A stretch of 64,000 bases of DNA, taken from contig NZ_SADT02000002.1 of assembly GCF_004016445.2 (NCBI RefSeq), positions 1,116,001 through 1,180,000 on the forward strand, given 5' to 3'. The notes beneath the pieces are model-generated. The model was not told the DNA's origin. It ran no database searches and saw nothing but the letters and a program-made list of their open reading frames with translations. The translations under genes and the position numbers were made by a program. The stretch is from Mesorhizobium sp. M2E.F.Ca.ET.219.01.1.1 (lineage in GTDB: Bacteria > Pseudomonadota > Alphaproteobacteria > Rhizobiales > Rhizobiaceae). Of this stretch, positions 42,261 to 51,233 are shown one piece after another; positions within the stretch are counted from its first letter, which is position 1; the number at the start of each line of letters is the position of its first letter.

Positions 42261-43634
42261 ATGCCTACGTTGCTGTCACTGCCCGACGACATATCGATCA
42301 AATCGGCGCTGGGGGAATCTGTCCTTGAAGCAGCTCGCCGGGCAGATGTCCCGATCGCCTGCGCTTGCGGCGGCAAGGCCAAGTGCTCGACCTGCCGGAT
42401 TTGGATTCTCGACGGTGCGGACCGCTGCCCGGAGCGTACCGCGCCGGAGCGCGCGCTCGTGGAGCGGTTGGGGCTTGGCAACAACGTACGCCTGGCATGC
42501 CAGCTCAGGCCTGACTCCGACATCACCTTCCGCAGGCTCGTACTCGACGAGACCGACCTGCGAATGACCAGTCAGTTGCTGCCGCACAGGTCCACCAGTG
42601 CGGGCGAGCTGAAGTCGGTCGTCATTTTCTTCAGCGACGTTGCCGGGTTCACCCACTTCTCCGAAACGTTGACGCCCTACGACGTCATGTATCTGCTCAA
42701 TCGGTATTTCACTCAGGTCGCTGAAGTCATCGAGCTCAACGACGGCTACATCGACAAGTTCGTCGGCGACGGGCTTATGGCGATATTCGGCGTGCAGGGC
42801 CAGGAGGATGCACCGGTGCGCGCGGTCAATGCGGCCCTGCAGACCCTTGCCACGGTCGATCGGCTGAAACCCTTTTTTGCCTCGATGTACGGGATCGACT
42901 TCGATATTCGCGTCGGTTTGCATCTGGGCGAAGCGGTGATCGGCTCGGTCGGATCACCCGGCAACGAGCGCCTGACGGCTATCGGCGATGCGGTCAATGT
43001 GGCGAGCCGCGTCGAAGCAGCCAACAAGGAGGCCGGAACCCGCCTCCTGATTACCGAGACGCTCTATGAACAGGTCAAGGGTGAGGTTGAAATTTCCGAT
43101 TTCATTCGAGTGCGTTTGCGCGGTACCTCCGACCGAATTACGCTGTACGAGATAAAGAAGCTGAAGGCTGAAGCCGAGCGCCGGCTGAACGAAAAAGGCG
43201 CGCGCGAGACTATGCAGCTGGGCGGCAAGACCTGGCACCGGACGGTCGCCACGAGCGAACTGAAGGATGGCGACCACAAAGTCATCGAGTTCCCGGCGCT
43301 CTATGCCGTGATCTTGCGCAGGGGCGGGCGCGTCTATGCTTTTAACAATGCCTGCCCGCATTTGAAGTTGCCATTCTTCGAGACTGCCTCGGGGGCCAAC
43401 GGCCACGCAGGACGGGCGAGCACTTTCGGCGAGGACGGCACGCTGGTGTGTCGCTGGCATCACAGCGGATTCGATCTGGATACAGGCGAAATCGTAAGGT
43501 GGTGCGAGGCGCTCAATGAGGACGGCACTTCGGCCGGCATGGAGATTCTCGGCGATATTTCAAAGAACCGGGCTCCGCTGCATCTCTTTCCGTGCCGCGA
43601 GGAGGATGGCTACATCTGGGTCGGTCTCGAGTGA
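42261..43634 (+). CDS. Ferredoxin - class III adenylate cyclase - Rieske fusion protein
   Basis: The 457-residue protein has three parts. Residues 1-95 are a plant-type [2Fe-2S] ferredoxin with Cys36, Cys42, Cys45 and Cys80. Residues 115-300 are a class III nucleotide cyclase with metal Asp126 (FFSDVAGFTHFSE) and Asp170 (DKFVGDGLMAIFG), Lys166 and Asp243 expected for ATP, and Asn246/Arg250 (GDAVNVASRVE) for the transition state, so it looks active. Residues 318-457 are a Rieske domain with CPH (365-367) and CRWH (397-400), the two motifs unusually far apart. It probably makes cAMP in answer to redox state. ATG 42261 follows GGAAG. No membrane segment is seen. Confidence 0.9.
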   Translation: MPTLLSLPDDISIKSALGESVLEAARRADVPIACACGGKAKCSTCRIWILDGADRCPERTAPERALVERLGLGNNVRLACQLRPDSDITFRRLVLDETDLRMTSQLLPHRSTSAGELKSVVIFFSDVAGFTHFSETLTPYDVMYLLNRYFTQVAEVIELNDGYIDKFVGDGLMAIFGVQGQEDAPVRAVNAALQTLATVDRLKPFFASMYGIDFDIRVGLHLGEAVIGSVGSPGNERLTAIGDAVNVASRVEAANKEAGTRLLITETLYEQVKGEVEISDFIRVRLRGTSDRITLYEIKKLKAEAERRLNEKGARETMQLGGKTWHRTVATSELKDGDHKVIEFPALYAVILRRGGRVYAFNNACPHLKLPFFETASGANGHAGRASTFGEDGTLVCRWHHSGFDLDTGEIVRWCEALNEDGTSAGMEILGDISKNRAPLHLFPCREEDGYIWVGLE

Positions 43635-43664
43635 GCGTACCCGCCAGATCGTCCATTCGGCCCT

Positions 43665-43725
43665 AGAGCAAATTCCAGGAAAAGTACGTAGCGGTTTTCC
43701 GTCCGGAATTGCGCGGAAACAAAGA
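43665..43725. repeat. Palindromic repeat, AATTCCAGG type
   Basis: AGAGCAAATTCCAGGAAAAG and facing GGTTTTCCGTCCGGAATTGC form a long imperfect hairpin after the cyclase gene. It is close to the copies at 128-176 and 41548-41595. Confidence 0.75.
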
Positions 43726-43840
43726 CCGCGCCCATTCATGAGCTGCATTGCGCAATGAGTGCCAATTCGGCGCTCTAATCGGTCGGCGTGATCGATGCCA
43801 TCTTTGCTGTCGATAAGAGGAAATTGAAGGAGCAGAAGCA

Positions 43841-44548
43841 ATGGCCGCTGAGGCAAATCATTCAGGCAAGGTGGCGCTGGTCACCGGCGCCAATCGCGGC
43901 ATCGGCCTGGAAACGGCAAGGCAGTTGGCCGAACTCGGCTTCACCGTGCTGATCGGCGTGCGCGACCTGGCCAAGGGCGAGGCGGCGGCCAAGAAGCTCG
44001 GCGGCAAGGTCGAGGCCATCGCGCTCGATGTCGCCGCGCCCGATGCGGCGGCGCACGCCGCGGCAGAGGTCGAGCGCCGCTTCGGCCGGCTCGACGTTCT
44101 GGTCAACAACGCCGCGATCCACTACGACCCGTCGGCGCGGGCGCTGAAGCCCGACTGGGCGGTGATCCGCGAGGCGTTCGAGACCAATGTCTTCGGCGCC
44201 TGGCGCGTCGCCGCCGCCTTTGCGCCGCTGCTCAGCGCTTCCGCCCATGGCCGGCTGGTCAATGTCTCGTCGGAAGGCGGCTCGCTCGCTTCGATGGGCG
44301 CCGGCGCGCCGGCCTATTCGACCAGCAAGGCGACGCTCAACGCGCTGACCCGCATCCTGGCGGCCGAGCTGCGCGGCTCGGGCGTGCTCGTCAATTCGAT
44401 CTGCCCCGGCTGGGTCGCAACCGACATGGGCGGCCCCGGCGGACGCCCCGTGGCGCAGGGTGCTGCCGGCATCGTCTGGGCCGCGACCCTGCCGGACGAT
44501 GGCCCGACCGGCGGCTTTTTCCGCGACGGCAAGCGGCTGCCGTGGTGA
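43841..44548 (+). CDS. SDR family oxidoreductase (carbonyl reductase-like)
   Basis: The 235-residue enzyme has TGANRGIGLETARQLAELGF for NADP binding, NNAAIHYD, Ser in VNVSSEGGSLASM and the catalytic YSTSK. The late CPGWVATDMGGPGG is typical of carbonyl reductase-like members. It should reduce a ketone or quinone; the substrate is unknown. It stands alone. The following gap (44549-44800) shows no gene. Confidence 0.88.
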   Translation: MAAEANHSGKVALVTGANRGIGLETARQLAELGFTVLIGVRDLAKGEAAAKKLGGKVEAIALDVAAPDAAAHAAAEVERRFGRLDVLVNNAAIHYDPSARALKPDWAVIREAFETNVFGAWRVAAAFAPLLSASAHGRLVNVSSEGGSLASMGAGAPAYSTSKATLNALTRILAAELRGSGVLVNSICPGWVATDMGGPGGRPVAQGAAGIVWAATLPDDGPTGGFFRDGKRLPW

Positions 44549-44800
44549 AACGGGCTCGTGCGCGTCGCCGCCCGGCTGGCGGCGATTGATCGCGGAAGGA
44601 ACGCAGATGGTTGTGGCCCAGACTGTGCCGCGGGGGCGAAATACCCCCAAAAATAGTCAAGTTGGCTATCGGATCCCTCCGAAACGAACATCCGGCGACA
44701 TCCAATCGAAACAAACTTCAATCACTTAGCCAATGAAAGTGTCCGGAATCGCGCCCGAATCGCGCCCGCCAGAGTTTCAGTGCCTTGCAGGAAGACTAGC

Positions 44801-45997
44801 ATGCTGCTGCTCAACCAACGTCCCGAACACAACCAGCCGTTGGTTGCCGCCGATGCCGAGTCTCTCGGCATGGCAGGCGGCGCGCGGGCCGAGCGTTACC
44901 TCGAGGCGCGCGACGACCATGCCGAAACACCACTGCTCGCCTTGCGGGCGCTGGCCGGCGAGCTCGGTATCGCGTCGCTTCATGTCAAGGATGAGGGCCA
45001 GCGTCTTGGCCTTGGCTCCTTCAAGGCGCTGGGCGGCGCCTATGCCGTCATGCGGCTGGTGCTGGAGGAGGCCGGCAAGTGGCTCGGCCGCGACGTCGAT
45101 ATCGGCGAGATAAACAACGCCCGGGTGCGCCAGATCGCGTCCGGCATGATCTTCGTCTGCGCCACCGACGGCAATCATGGCCGCTCGGTCGCGCAAGGCG
45201 CCAGTCTGGTCGGCGCGCGTTCGGTGATCTTCGTCCATGCCGGCGTAAGCCGCGAGCGTGTCGCGGCCATCGCCCGTTTCGGCGCCGAGATCGTCGAGGT
45301 CGAGGGCGGCTATGACCATGCTGTGCGCGAGGTCGCGCGCGTCGGCGCCGAGCGCGGCTGGAAGATCGTCTCCAACACCTCCTGGCTCGGCTATGAGCGC
45401 GTCCCCGGACTGGTCATGCAGGGCTATACGGTGATCGTTCGCGAGACGCTGCGGCGCATGGCCGAGCCACCCACGCATGTCTTCCTGCAAGCCGGGGTCG
45501 GCGGCTTCGCGGCGGCGATCGCCGGTCATATGGCGGTTATGCTGGGCGAGCGGCGGCCGAAGGCCGTGGTGGTCGAGCCGCGGCGCTCGGCCTGCGTCTA
45601 CGCCTCGGCCGAGGCCGGACGTCCCGTGACGATCGCCCATCAGCAGCCGACCGTGATGACGATGCTCGAATGCGCTGAGCCGTCCCTCGTCGCCTGGCGC
45701 GTGCTGGCGCGCGTCGGCGATGCCTTCATGACGGTGGAGGAAAAGGATGCGGTCGCGGTGATGAAACGGCTGGCGCGGCCCTTGGGCAGCGATCCCGCGA
45801 TCGTCTCCGGCGAGAGCGGCGGGGCAGGGCTCGCCGGGCTGGTCCGCGCCGCGGGCGACAGGCATATGCGCAAGGCGCTCGGCCTCGACGGGCATTCGCG
45901 CGTGCTCGTCATCAACTCGGAGGGCGCGACCGACCATGGCCGCTTTGCCGAGCTGGTAGGGATGGCGCCCGAAGAGGTGTTCCTGCAAACTGCCTGA
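44801..45997 (+). CDS. dpaL: Diaminopropionate ammonia-lyase
   Basis: The 398-residue PLP enzyme splits 2,3-diaminopropionate into pyruvate and ammonia. The PLP Lys is in GLGSFKALGGAY, followed by ATDGNHGRSVAQGA, and the glycine-rich phosphate loop region SGESGGAGLAGL; NTSWLGYERVP is typical of the family. ATG 44801 follows AGGAAG by seven bases. The M20 hydrolase gene starts 44 bases later, so the two probably act together, with the hydrolase freeing the amino acid from an acyl derivative (inference). Confidence 0.88.
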   Translation: MLLLNQRPEHNQPLVAADAESLGMAGGARAERYLEARDDHAETPLLALRALAGELGIASLHVKDEGQRLGLGSFKALGGAYAVMRLVLEEAGKWLGRDVDIGEINNARVRQIASGMIFVCATDGNHGRSVAQGASLVGARSVIFVHAGVSRERVAAIARFGAEIVEVEGGYDHAVREVARVGAERGWKIVSNTSWLGYERVPGLVMQGYTVIVRETLRRMAEPPTHVFLQAGVGGFAAAIAGHMAVMLGERRPKAVVVEPRRSACVYASAEAGRPVTIAHQQPTVMTMLECAEPSLVAWRVLARVGDAFMTVEEKDAVAVMKRLARPLGSDPAIVSGESGGAGLAGLVRAAGDRHMRKALGLDGHSRVLVINSEGATDHGRFAELVGMAPEEVFLQTA

Positions 45998-46041
45998 GAG
46001 CAGTTCCGGTTCTCCGTGTCAAGAAAGGCTTTGGGCGACCG

Positions 46042-47226
46042 ATGGCCAGACTCGACCTCGAAGCTCTTCACCGCGAGATGACGGCGTGGCGGCGCGATCT
46101 CCACGCCCATCCCGAGTTCGGCTTCGAGGAAAAGCGCACCGCCGCCTTCGTCGCCGGGAAGTTGCGGGAGTTCGGACTGGACGTCGCCGAGGGCATCGGC
46201 GGCACCGGCGTGGTCGGCACGCTGACCCGGGGCAGCGGCAACCGCGCCATCGCGCTGCGCGCCGACATGGACGCGCTGCGCATCGCCGAGCAGGGCACGC
46301 AGGCCTGGCGCTCGCAAACGCCAGGCACCATGCATGCCTGCGGCCATGACGGCCACACCTCGATGCTGCTCGGCGCCGCCAAGCTCCTGGCAAGCGAAGG
46401 CGGCTTCGACGGCACCGTGCGCTTCATCTTCCAGCCGGCCGAGGAATGGGGCAAAGGCGCGCTCGCCATGCTCGACGACGGCCTGCTCGAGCGCTTCCCC
46501 TTCGAGGAGATTTTTGGGCTGCACAACATGCCGGGCCTGCCCGTCGGCCATTTCGAGACCCGCAGCGGCCCGGTGATGTCGGCCGAGGACAATTTCGAAA
46601 TCGTGCTCAAAGGCCTCGGCGGCCACGCGGCGCGGCCGCATGCCGGCCAGGAGACGCTGGTCGCCGCCTGCGCGCTGGTCGTCAACCTGCAAACCATCGT
46701 CTCGCGGCGCCTGAGCCCCGCCGATATCGGCGTCGTCTCGGTGACCGAGCTCATCACCGACGGCACCCGCAACGCGCTGCCCGGGCTGGCGCGCATCCTG
46801 GGCGACTGCCGCAGTTTTCGGCCTGAGGTGAGCGCCGCGATCGAAAAGGAGATGCGCCGCATCGCCGAGGGTACGGCGCAGGCTTATAATGTCGCTGCTG
46901 AAGTGACTTACACGCGCGAGTTCGTGCCTTTGATCAACGACGCGCCGCTGGTCGACGAGGCCCTTGCGGCTGCTAGGACCGCGCTGGCCGACGATGCCGT
47001 TGGCATCGCTGCCGCCGACGCCGTTCGCGTCGCGGCTGAGCCGATGACCGCCTCGGAGGACTTCGCCCGCTTCCTGACCCACGTGCCCGGCTGCTTCGTC
47101 TTCATGGGCAATGGCGACACCGCGCCGCTGCACAACCCCGCCTACGACTTCAACGACCAAGCCCTGCTGCACGGGGCGCGGTATCACGCCGCTGTGGTGC
47201 GGAGACGGCTGGCGGTGGGCGATTAG
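46042..47226 (+). CDS. M20 family metallohydrolase (N-acyl amino acid amidohydrolase)
   Basis: The 394-residue enzyme has LHAHPEFGFEE, the metal ligands in MHACGHDGHTSMLLGAAKLL, the AEEWGKGA general base region, and late MTASEDFARFL. This is the hippurate hydrolase/aminoacylase type, which cuts N-acyl amino acids. It follows dpaL closely. Its stop codon lies at the edge of a large mosaic repeat. Confidence 0.9.
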   Translation: MARLDLEALHREMTAWRRDLHAHPEFGFEEKRTAAFVAGKLREFGLDVAEGIGGTGVVGTLTRGSGNRAIALRADMDALRIAEQGTQAWRSQTPGTMHACGHDGHTSMLLGAAKLLASEGGFDGTVRFIFQPAEEWGKGALAMLDDGLLERFPFEEIFGLHNMPGLPVGHFETRSGPVMSAEDNFEIVLKGLGGHAARPHAGQETLVAACALVVNLQTIVSRRLSPADIGVVSVTELITDGTRNALPGLARILGDCRSFRPEVSAAIEKEMRRIAEGTAQAYNVAAEVTYTREFVPLINDAPLVDEALAAARTALADDAVGIAAADAVRVAAEPMTASEDFARFLTHVPGCFVFMGNGDTAPLHNPAYDFNDQALLHGARYHAAVVRRRLAVGD

Positions 47227-47568
47227 CAATCTCCCCCCTTGTGGGGGTTGAGGAGCGGTCCGCGCAGCGGACGAGAAGCCAATTGCTTGGCTTTCCGAGC
47301 GACGAAAGCCGGCAGGGCAGAGGGGGGCGCTGTCCCGCCGGCCTGCTGAAGCCTGGGTTCCTCGCCCCCGCAAAGGCGGGGGAGAGATGTCCGCGAAGCG
47401 GACGGAGAGGGGGCCTTCGTAGGGCGCTCTCCTCTCCGTCTCGGCTTCGCCCAGCCACCTCTCCCCACATTCGTGGGGCGAGGAATCTTGATCCTGCAGC
47501 GCCGCGATCCTTCACGCCCCCCTTCTGGCCTGCCGGCTTTCTCCCCCACGAGGGCGGAGACTAGCTGT
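47226..47568. repeat. Mosaic of dispersed repeats
   Basis: The ends are TCTCCCCC-family units, as at 22228 and 24549, but a second palindromic family is inserted inside (about 47360-47483: GCCCCCGCAAAGGCGGGGGA ... CTCTCCCCACATTCGTGGGG), as is a stretch with GGTCCGCGCAGCGGACGAGA. The spacing of the outer units is therefore doubled. It separates the M20 gene from the GGDEF-EAL gene. Confidence 0.75.
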
Positions 47569-47635
47569 AACCCGGTAACCCTTTCTTCTCTGCTTTCATG
47601 CAGTATTGCCGGGGACGGGACGGCAAGAACAAAAA

Positions 47636-49753
47636 ATGGTGGACGACAACAGACGCAACGGCAATTTCTGGGCGCTGGCGCTTGAGCGCGCTCATCTCGG
47701 CCTCTGGGACTGGAATCTGTCGACCGGCGATTGCTACTATTCGCCGACCTGGTCGAAGATGCTGGGCTATGAGGAGGGCGAGCTCGCCAACACGCCCGAT
47801 CTCTGGCTGAAGCTCACCCATCCCGACGACCGCCAGCGCGCGCAGGAAAGCGGCGACCGGCATATTGCGGGCCTCGTCGATTCGATCGAGACGGAGCTGC
47901 GCCTGCGCCACAAGGACGGCCACTGGGTCTGGGTGCTCGACCGTGGCGGCACTGTCGAGCGCGACGCCGACGGCAAGCCGCTTCGGCTGATGGGCGTACA
48001 GACCGATATCACCCGCCAGAAAGAGGCCGAGGCGGCGCTCGAGCAGGTCAACATCCGCTTCCGCCTGGCGCTCGCCGCCAGCGGCACCGGGATCTGGCAT
48101 CACGACATCGGCACCAGGAAGAGCTATTGGGACGCGCGCAGCCGCGAGATATTCGGCCTCGTTGCCGACAAGGACGAGGTGTCGGCCGAGCTGTGGCACA
48201 CCTATCTTCATCCCGACGACAAGGAAGCCACGGAGCGCGCCCATCAGATCGCGCCGGGCTCCAGCGATGTCGTGGCCTCGCAATACCGCATCATCCGGCG
48301 TGACGGCCAGGTCCGTCATCTCGAATCGCTGGTGCGCTTTGTCGCCGATGTCGGCTCGGCCGGCCAGGTGCTTGGCACCGTGCGCGACATCACCGAGGAG
48401 AAGATGCGTGCCGAGGGACTCGCCTTCGCCGCGCGTCACGACGCCCTGACCGGGTTGCTCAACCGCGCGGCCTTCGACCGGCTGCTCGCGGAAAACATCG
48501 CCATGGCCGAGCGCCTGCCGCTAGCTGTGTTTTATGTCGACCTCGACTACTTCAAGGCGCTCAACGACTATGCCGGTCATGCCGCCGGCGACCTGGCGCT
48601 GAAGAGCGTCGCGGCCGGCATTCTCGCCAGCCTGCCGGCGTCGGCGCATGCGGCGCGCCTCGGCGGCGATGAGTTCGCACTGATGGTACCGAACTGCAAT
48701 GACGCTTGTGCCGAGCGCATCGCCCGCGCCGTGCTCGCCGCGGTGCGCGATGCCGACCTCGGCTCGGCGGTCACCTCGCGCAGGCTTGCCGCCAGCATCG
48801 GCATCGCCTTCGTCCGCGACCGCAACATGAGCGTGGCCGATGCGCTCGCCTGCGCCGACGACGCCTGCTACGCCGCCAAAGCCGGCGGCCGCGACCGCTT
48901 CGCCGTGTTCTCACCCGACACGACGTCGGGTGCCGGCGGGCTCAACGCCGCGCGGTTGGCCGCCGACCTGGTCGACGCGATGGAGGATGGCCGGCTGAAG
49001 CTGTTCGGCCAGGAGATCCACCGGCTCGGCCTGCCATGGGAGGACAGCCGCCATGTCGAGGTGCTGGCCAGGCTCGAGGCCCGCACCGGCACGATGATCC
49101 CGCCCGGCGATTTCGTGCCGGTCGCCGAACGCTTCGGCCTTGCCGCCCGGCTCGACCGCTGGATCATCCGTACCGCGCTGACGCGCCACGGCGAGGCGAT
49201 GCGCGCGGGCGCCATCGCGCTCGACTTCAACCTGTCGGCACAGACCCTTTCCGACCCGCAGCTCTGGGATTTCGTCGACGAGGCCATCGCCGAGAGCGGC
49301 GCGCCGCCGTCGGCCGTCGGCTTCGAGATCACCGAAACCGCCGCCGTCACCAATTTCGAGGCGGCCGAGGCATTCGTGCGCCGCGCGCGCGAGCGCCATT
49401 GCCGGGTCAGCCTCGACGATTTCGGCGCCGGCATGAGCTCGTTCGAATATCTCAGGCGCTTCCCCATCGACGCTATCAAGATCGACGGCTCCTTCGTCGA
49501 GCACATCGCCGAAAGCCGCTTCGACCGCGAGATCGTCTCGGCGATCACCGGCATCGCCCGCTCGATGGGCGCCGCCGTGGTGGCCGAAAAGGTCGAGGAG
49601 AAAGAGGCGCTGGAGATTCTCATGGGCATGGGCGTCGCCTTTGGCCAGGGCTATTTCCTGCACCGGCCCGAGCCGCTGGGGGCGATCGTGGCAAGAGCCG
49701 CCAGCGGCACGATGTTCCCGGAGCGGCCGCATGCCAGGTTAGGCTTAAAATAA
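47636..49753 (+). CDS. PAS-PAS-GGDEF-EAL cyclic-di-GMP protein
   Basis: The 705-residue protein has two PAS domains with PAC tails (about residues 10-125 and 140-260), a GGDEF domain with intact GGDEF and RHDALTGLLNRAAFD, and an EAL domain whose first motif reads EVL instead of EAL but keeps ITET, DDFGAGMSS, KIDGSFV and QGYFLHRP. It may both make and break cyclic di-GMP, with PAS-sensed signals deciding. ATG 47636 is chosen; the frame upstream starts ten codons earlier. No membrane segments are seen. Confidence 0.92.
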   Translation: MVDDNRRNGNFWALALERAHLGLWDWNLSTGDCYYSPTWSKMLGYEEGELANTPDLWLKLTHPDDRQRAQESGDRHIAGLVDSIETELRLRHKDGHWVWVLDRGGTVERDADGKPLRLMGVQTDITRQKEAEAALEQVNIRFRLALAASGTGIWHHDIGTRKSYWDARSREIFGLVADKDEVSAELWHTYLHPDDKEATERAHQIAPGSSDVVASQYRIIRRDGQVRHLESLVRFVADVGSAGQVLGTVRDITEEKMRAEGLAFAARHDALTGLLNRAAFDRLLAENIAMAERLPLAVFYVDLDYFKALNDYAGHAAGDLALKSVAAGILASLPASAHAARLGGDEFALMVPNCNDACAERIARAVLAAVRDADLGSAVTSRRLAASIGIAFVRDRNMSVADALACADDACYAAKAGGRDRFAVFSPDTTSGAGGLNAARLAADLVDAMEDGRLKLFGQEIHRLGLPWEDSRHVEVLARLEARTGTMIPPGDFVPVAERFGLAARLDRWIIRTALTRHGEAMRAGAIALDFNLSAQTLSDPQLWDFVDEAIAESGAPPSAVGFEITETAAVTNFEAAEAFVRRARERHCRVSLDDFGAGMSSFEYLRRFPIDAIKIDGSFVEHIAESRFDREIVSAITGIARSMGAAVVAEKVEEKEALEILMGMGVAFGQGYFLHRPEPLGAIVARAASGTMFPERPHARLGLK

Positions 49754-49843
49754 GCAGTTGCTAAAATTGAAATCACTCATTTAAGGCCGCCGTAATCCGC
49801 TATGATGATGATCCGAGATCACGAAGCGAATCGGAGCGCCTGG

Positions 49844-50242
49844 ATGAAAACCCTTCCCTTGCTTGCGGCAATTGCAATCGGCCTGCTCGGCATCTTCGCC
49901 ACCCAGCCATCCCATGCGGGCTCGGATAATGGCGGTGGACTGACGGCGGCGTCCACGGCCGACGATGATGAGGATCAGGTCAACACATCCAGCGTTGGCG
50001 ACGACCAAGAGGCCGCCGAGAATGACGAGGTCGGGAATAGCGGGGACAGCGCCGCTTCCGGCTCGCATGAAGGCGACCAGGAGGCCGACGATCAGGGCGA
50101 GGATCAAGATGGCGATCACGACGGCGGGGACGGTGGCAGCCAGAATGGCGGCGGAGACAGCGGCAGCCATGACGGAGGCGGCGACAGCGGCAGCCACGAT
50201 GGCGGCGGCGACGGTGGCGGCGATGGCGGCGGCGACGACTGA
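49844..50242 (+). CDS. Secreted acidic Asp/Gly/Ser-rich repeat protein
   Basis: The 132-residue product has a signal peptide (MKTLPLLAAIAIGLLGIFAT, cleaved near SHA) and then a very acidic low-complexity body ending in repeated GGGDSGSHD and GGGDGGGD units. Such tails can bind calcium or other cations in the manner of RTX repeats, though the exact RTX spacing is absent. GGAG lies seven bases before the ATG. Unknown family. Confidence 0.7.
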   Translation: MKTLPLLAAIAIGLLGIFATQPSHAGSDNGGGLTAASTADDDEDQVNTSSVGDDQEAAENDEVGNSGDSAASGSHEGDQEADDQGEDQDGDHDGGDGGSQNGGGDSGSHDGGGDSGSHDGGGDGGGDGGGDD

Positions 50243-50425
50243 GCTTCGGCGTTGAGCCAAACCAAGGAGATAGCGCGGTTCATCGTTAAAAGGTGAACCA
50301 TCGTTCTATCGAACTCTTAGGACAACCGGGTTATTGCCTGTGAAACGCTTCGGCCAGGACATGACGTCTTGGCTCGACTGTCCGGCGTCCGGTCCATGAC
50401 GGACGGGCGCTTGCGAGACCCGGCA

Positions 50426-50929
50426 ATGTCTTCGACACTCAACACCGCGCTTGTGATCCTGCAGCCGCTGCGCCTGCCGCCGACGGCCAGACCGGCCGCC
50501 GACGGTCTTCCTGCGCACGTCTCCGGCCCGGCGGGCTCGCCGGTCATACAGGCGGAACCCGCGACCTCGGTATCCAGGTTCAGCCTCGACAGCCTCAACA
50601 TCACGGCGACGAAGGTCAGGCTGATGCAGCGCGCCGGCAAGGAGTTCGCCGTTGATCAGACCGATTACGATTCCGTGTCTTCCTACGGCTCGGCGATCAA
50701 GAATGCCGTCGAGGCGTTGAAACGGCAATCGCCGTCGGCGGTCCCCAAGATCGAGAGGCAGCTTGGCCTGGACCAGCTTGGCGTTTCCCTCGATACGCTC
50801 GTCAACGCGATCGTCCGTCCGCAAAGCGGCGACAACGACAGGCTGGATGCCGCGTTGAGGCAGCGTGCGGGCGGGCAGGGCGAGGCCGCTTCAGGCCGGC
50901 CGGACGATCTCGGAATCTACGGCCTCTGA
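50426..50929 (+). CDS. Hypothetical protein
   Basis: A 167-residue product with a Pro/Ala-rich start and a helical C-terminal half (NITATKVRLMQRAGKEFAVD, SYGSAIKNAVEALKRQ). No domain was recognised. The start could also be at 50369. The stop lies close to the convergent azlD gene. Confidence 0.6.
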   Translation: MSSTLNTALVILQPLRLPPTARPAADGLPAHVSGPAGSPVIQAEPATSVSRFSLDSLNITATKVRLMQRAGKEFAVDQTDYDSVSSYGSAIKNAVEALKRQSPSAVPKIERQLGLDQLGVSLDTLVNAIVRPQSGDNDRLDAALRQRAGGQGEAASGRPDDLGIYGL

Positions 50930-50933
50930 CGCG

Positions 50934-51233
50934 TCATCCCATCAGCCACCGCAACACGCCCGCCGAGGCCACCCCGATCACCACTGTCGGCAGCATCGAC
51001 AGCCTCGTCGCGGCAAGCAGGGTGATGGCTAAAGCCGCAAGGTCGGCCGGATTCCTTGAGACGAAATCCGGCGCGATCACCGAGATCAGCACACAGCCGG
51101 GCGCGGCTTCCATCACCGCCGTGGCGCGCGGGCTGAGCGCGCGGTTCTTGAGCATCACATAGCCGCCGATGCGGGTGAGATACGTCACGCCGGCCATCGC
51201 CAGGATGGCGAGCAGGGTCATCGGATCGATCAT
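50934..51233 (-). CDS. azlD: AzlD family branched-chain amino acid exporter subunit
   Basis: A 99-residue membrane protein with three to four helices (TLLAILAMAGVTYLTRIGGY, then LPTVVIGVASAGVLRWLMG). It is the small subunit of the AzlCD exporter. Its ATG overlaps the stop of azlC (ATGA), so both are made together. Confidence 0.88.
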   Translation of the reverse strand: MIDPMTLLAILAMAGVTYLTRIGGYVMLKNRALSPRATAVMEAAPGCVLISVIAPDFVSRNPADLAALAITLLAATRLSMLPTVVIGVASAGVLRWLMG

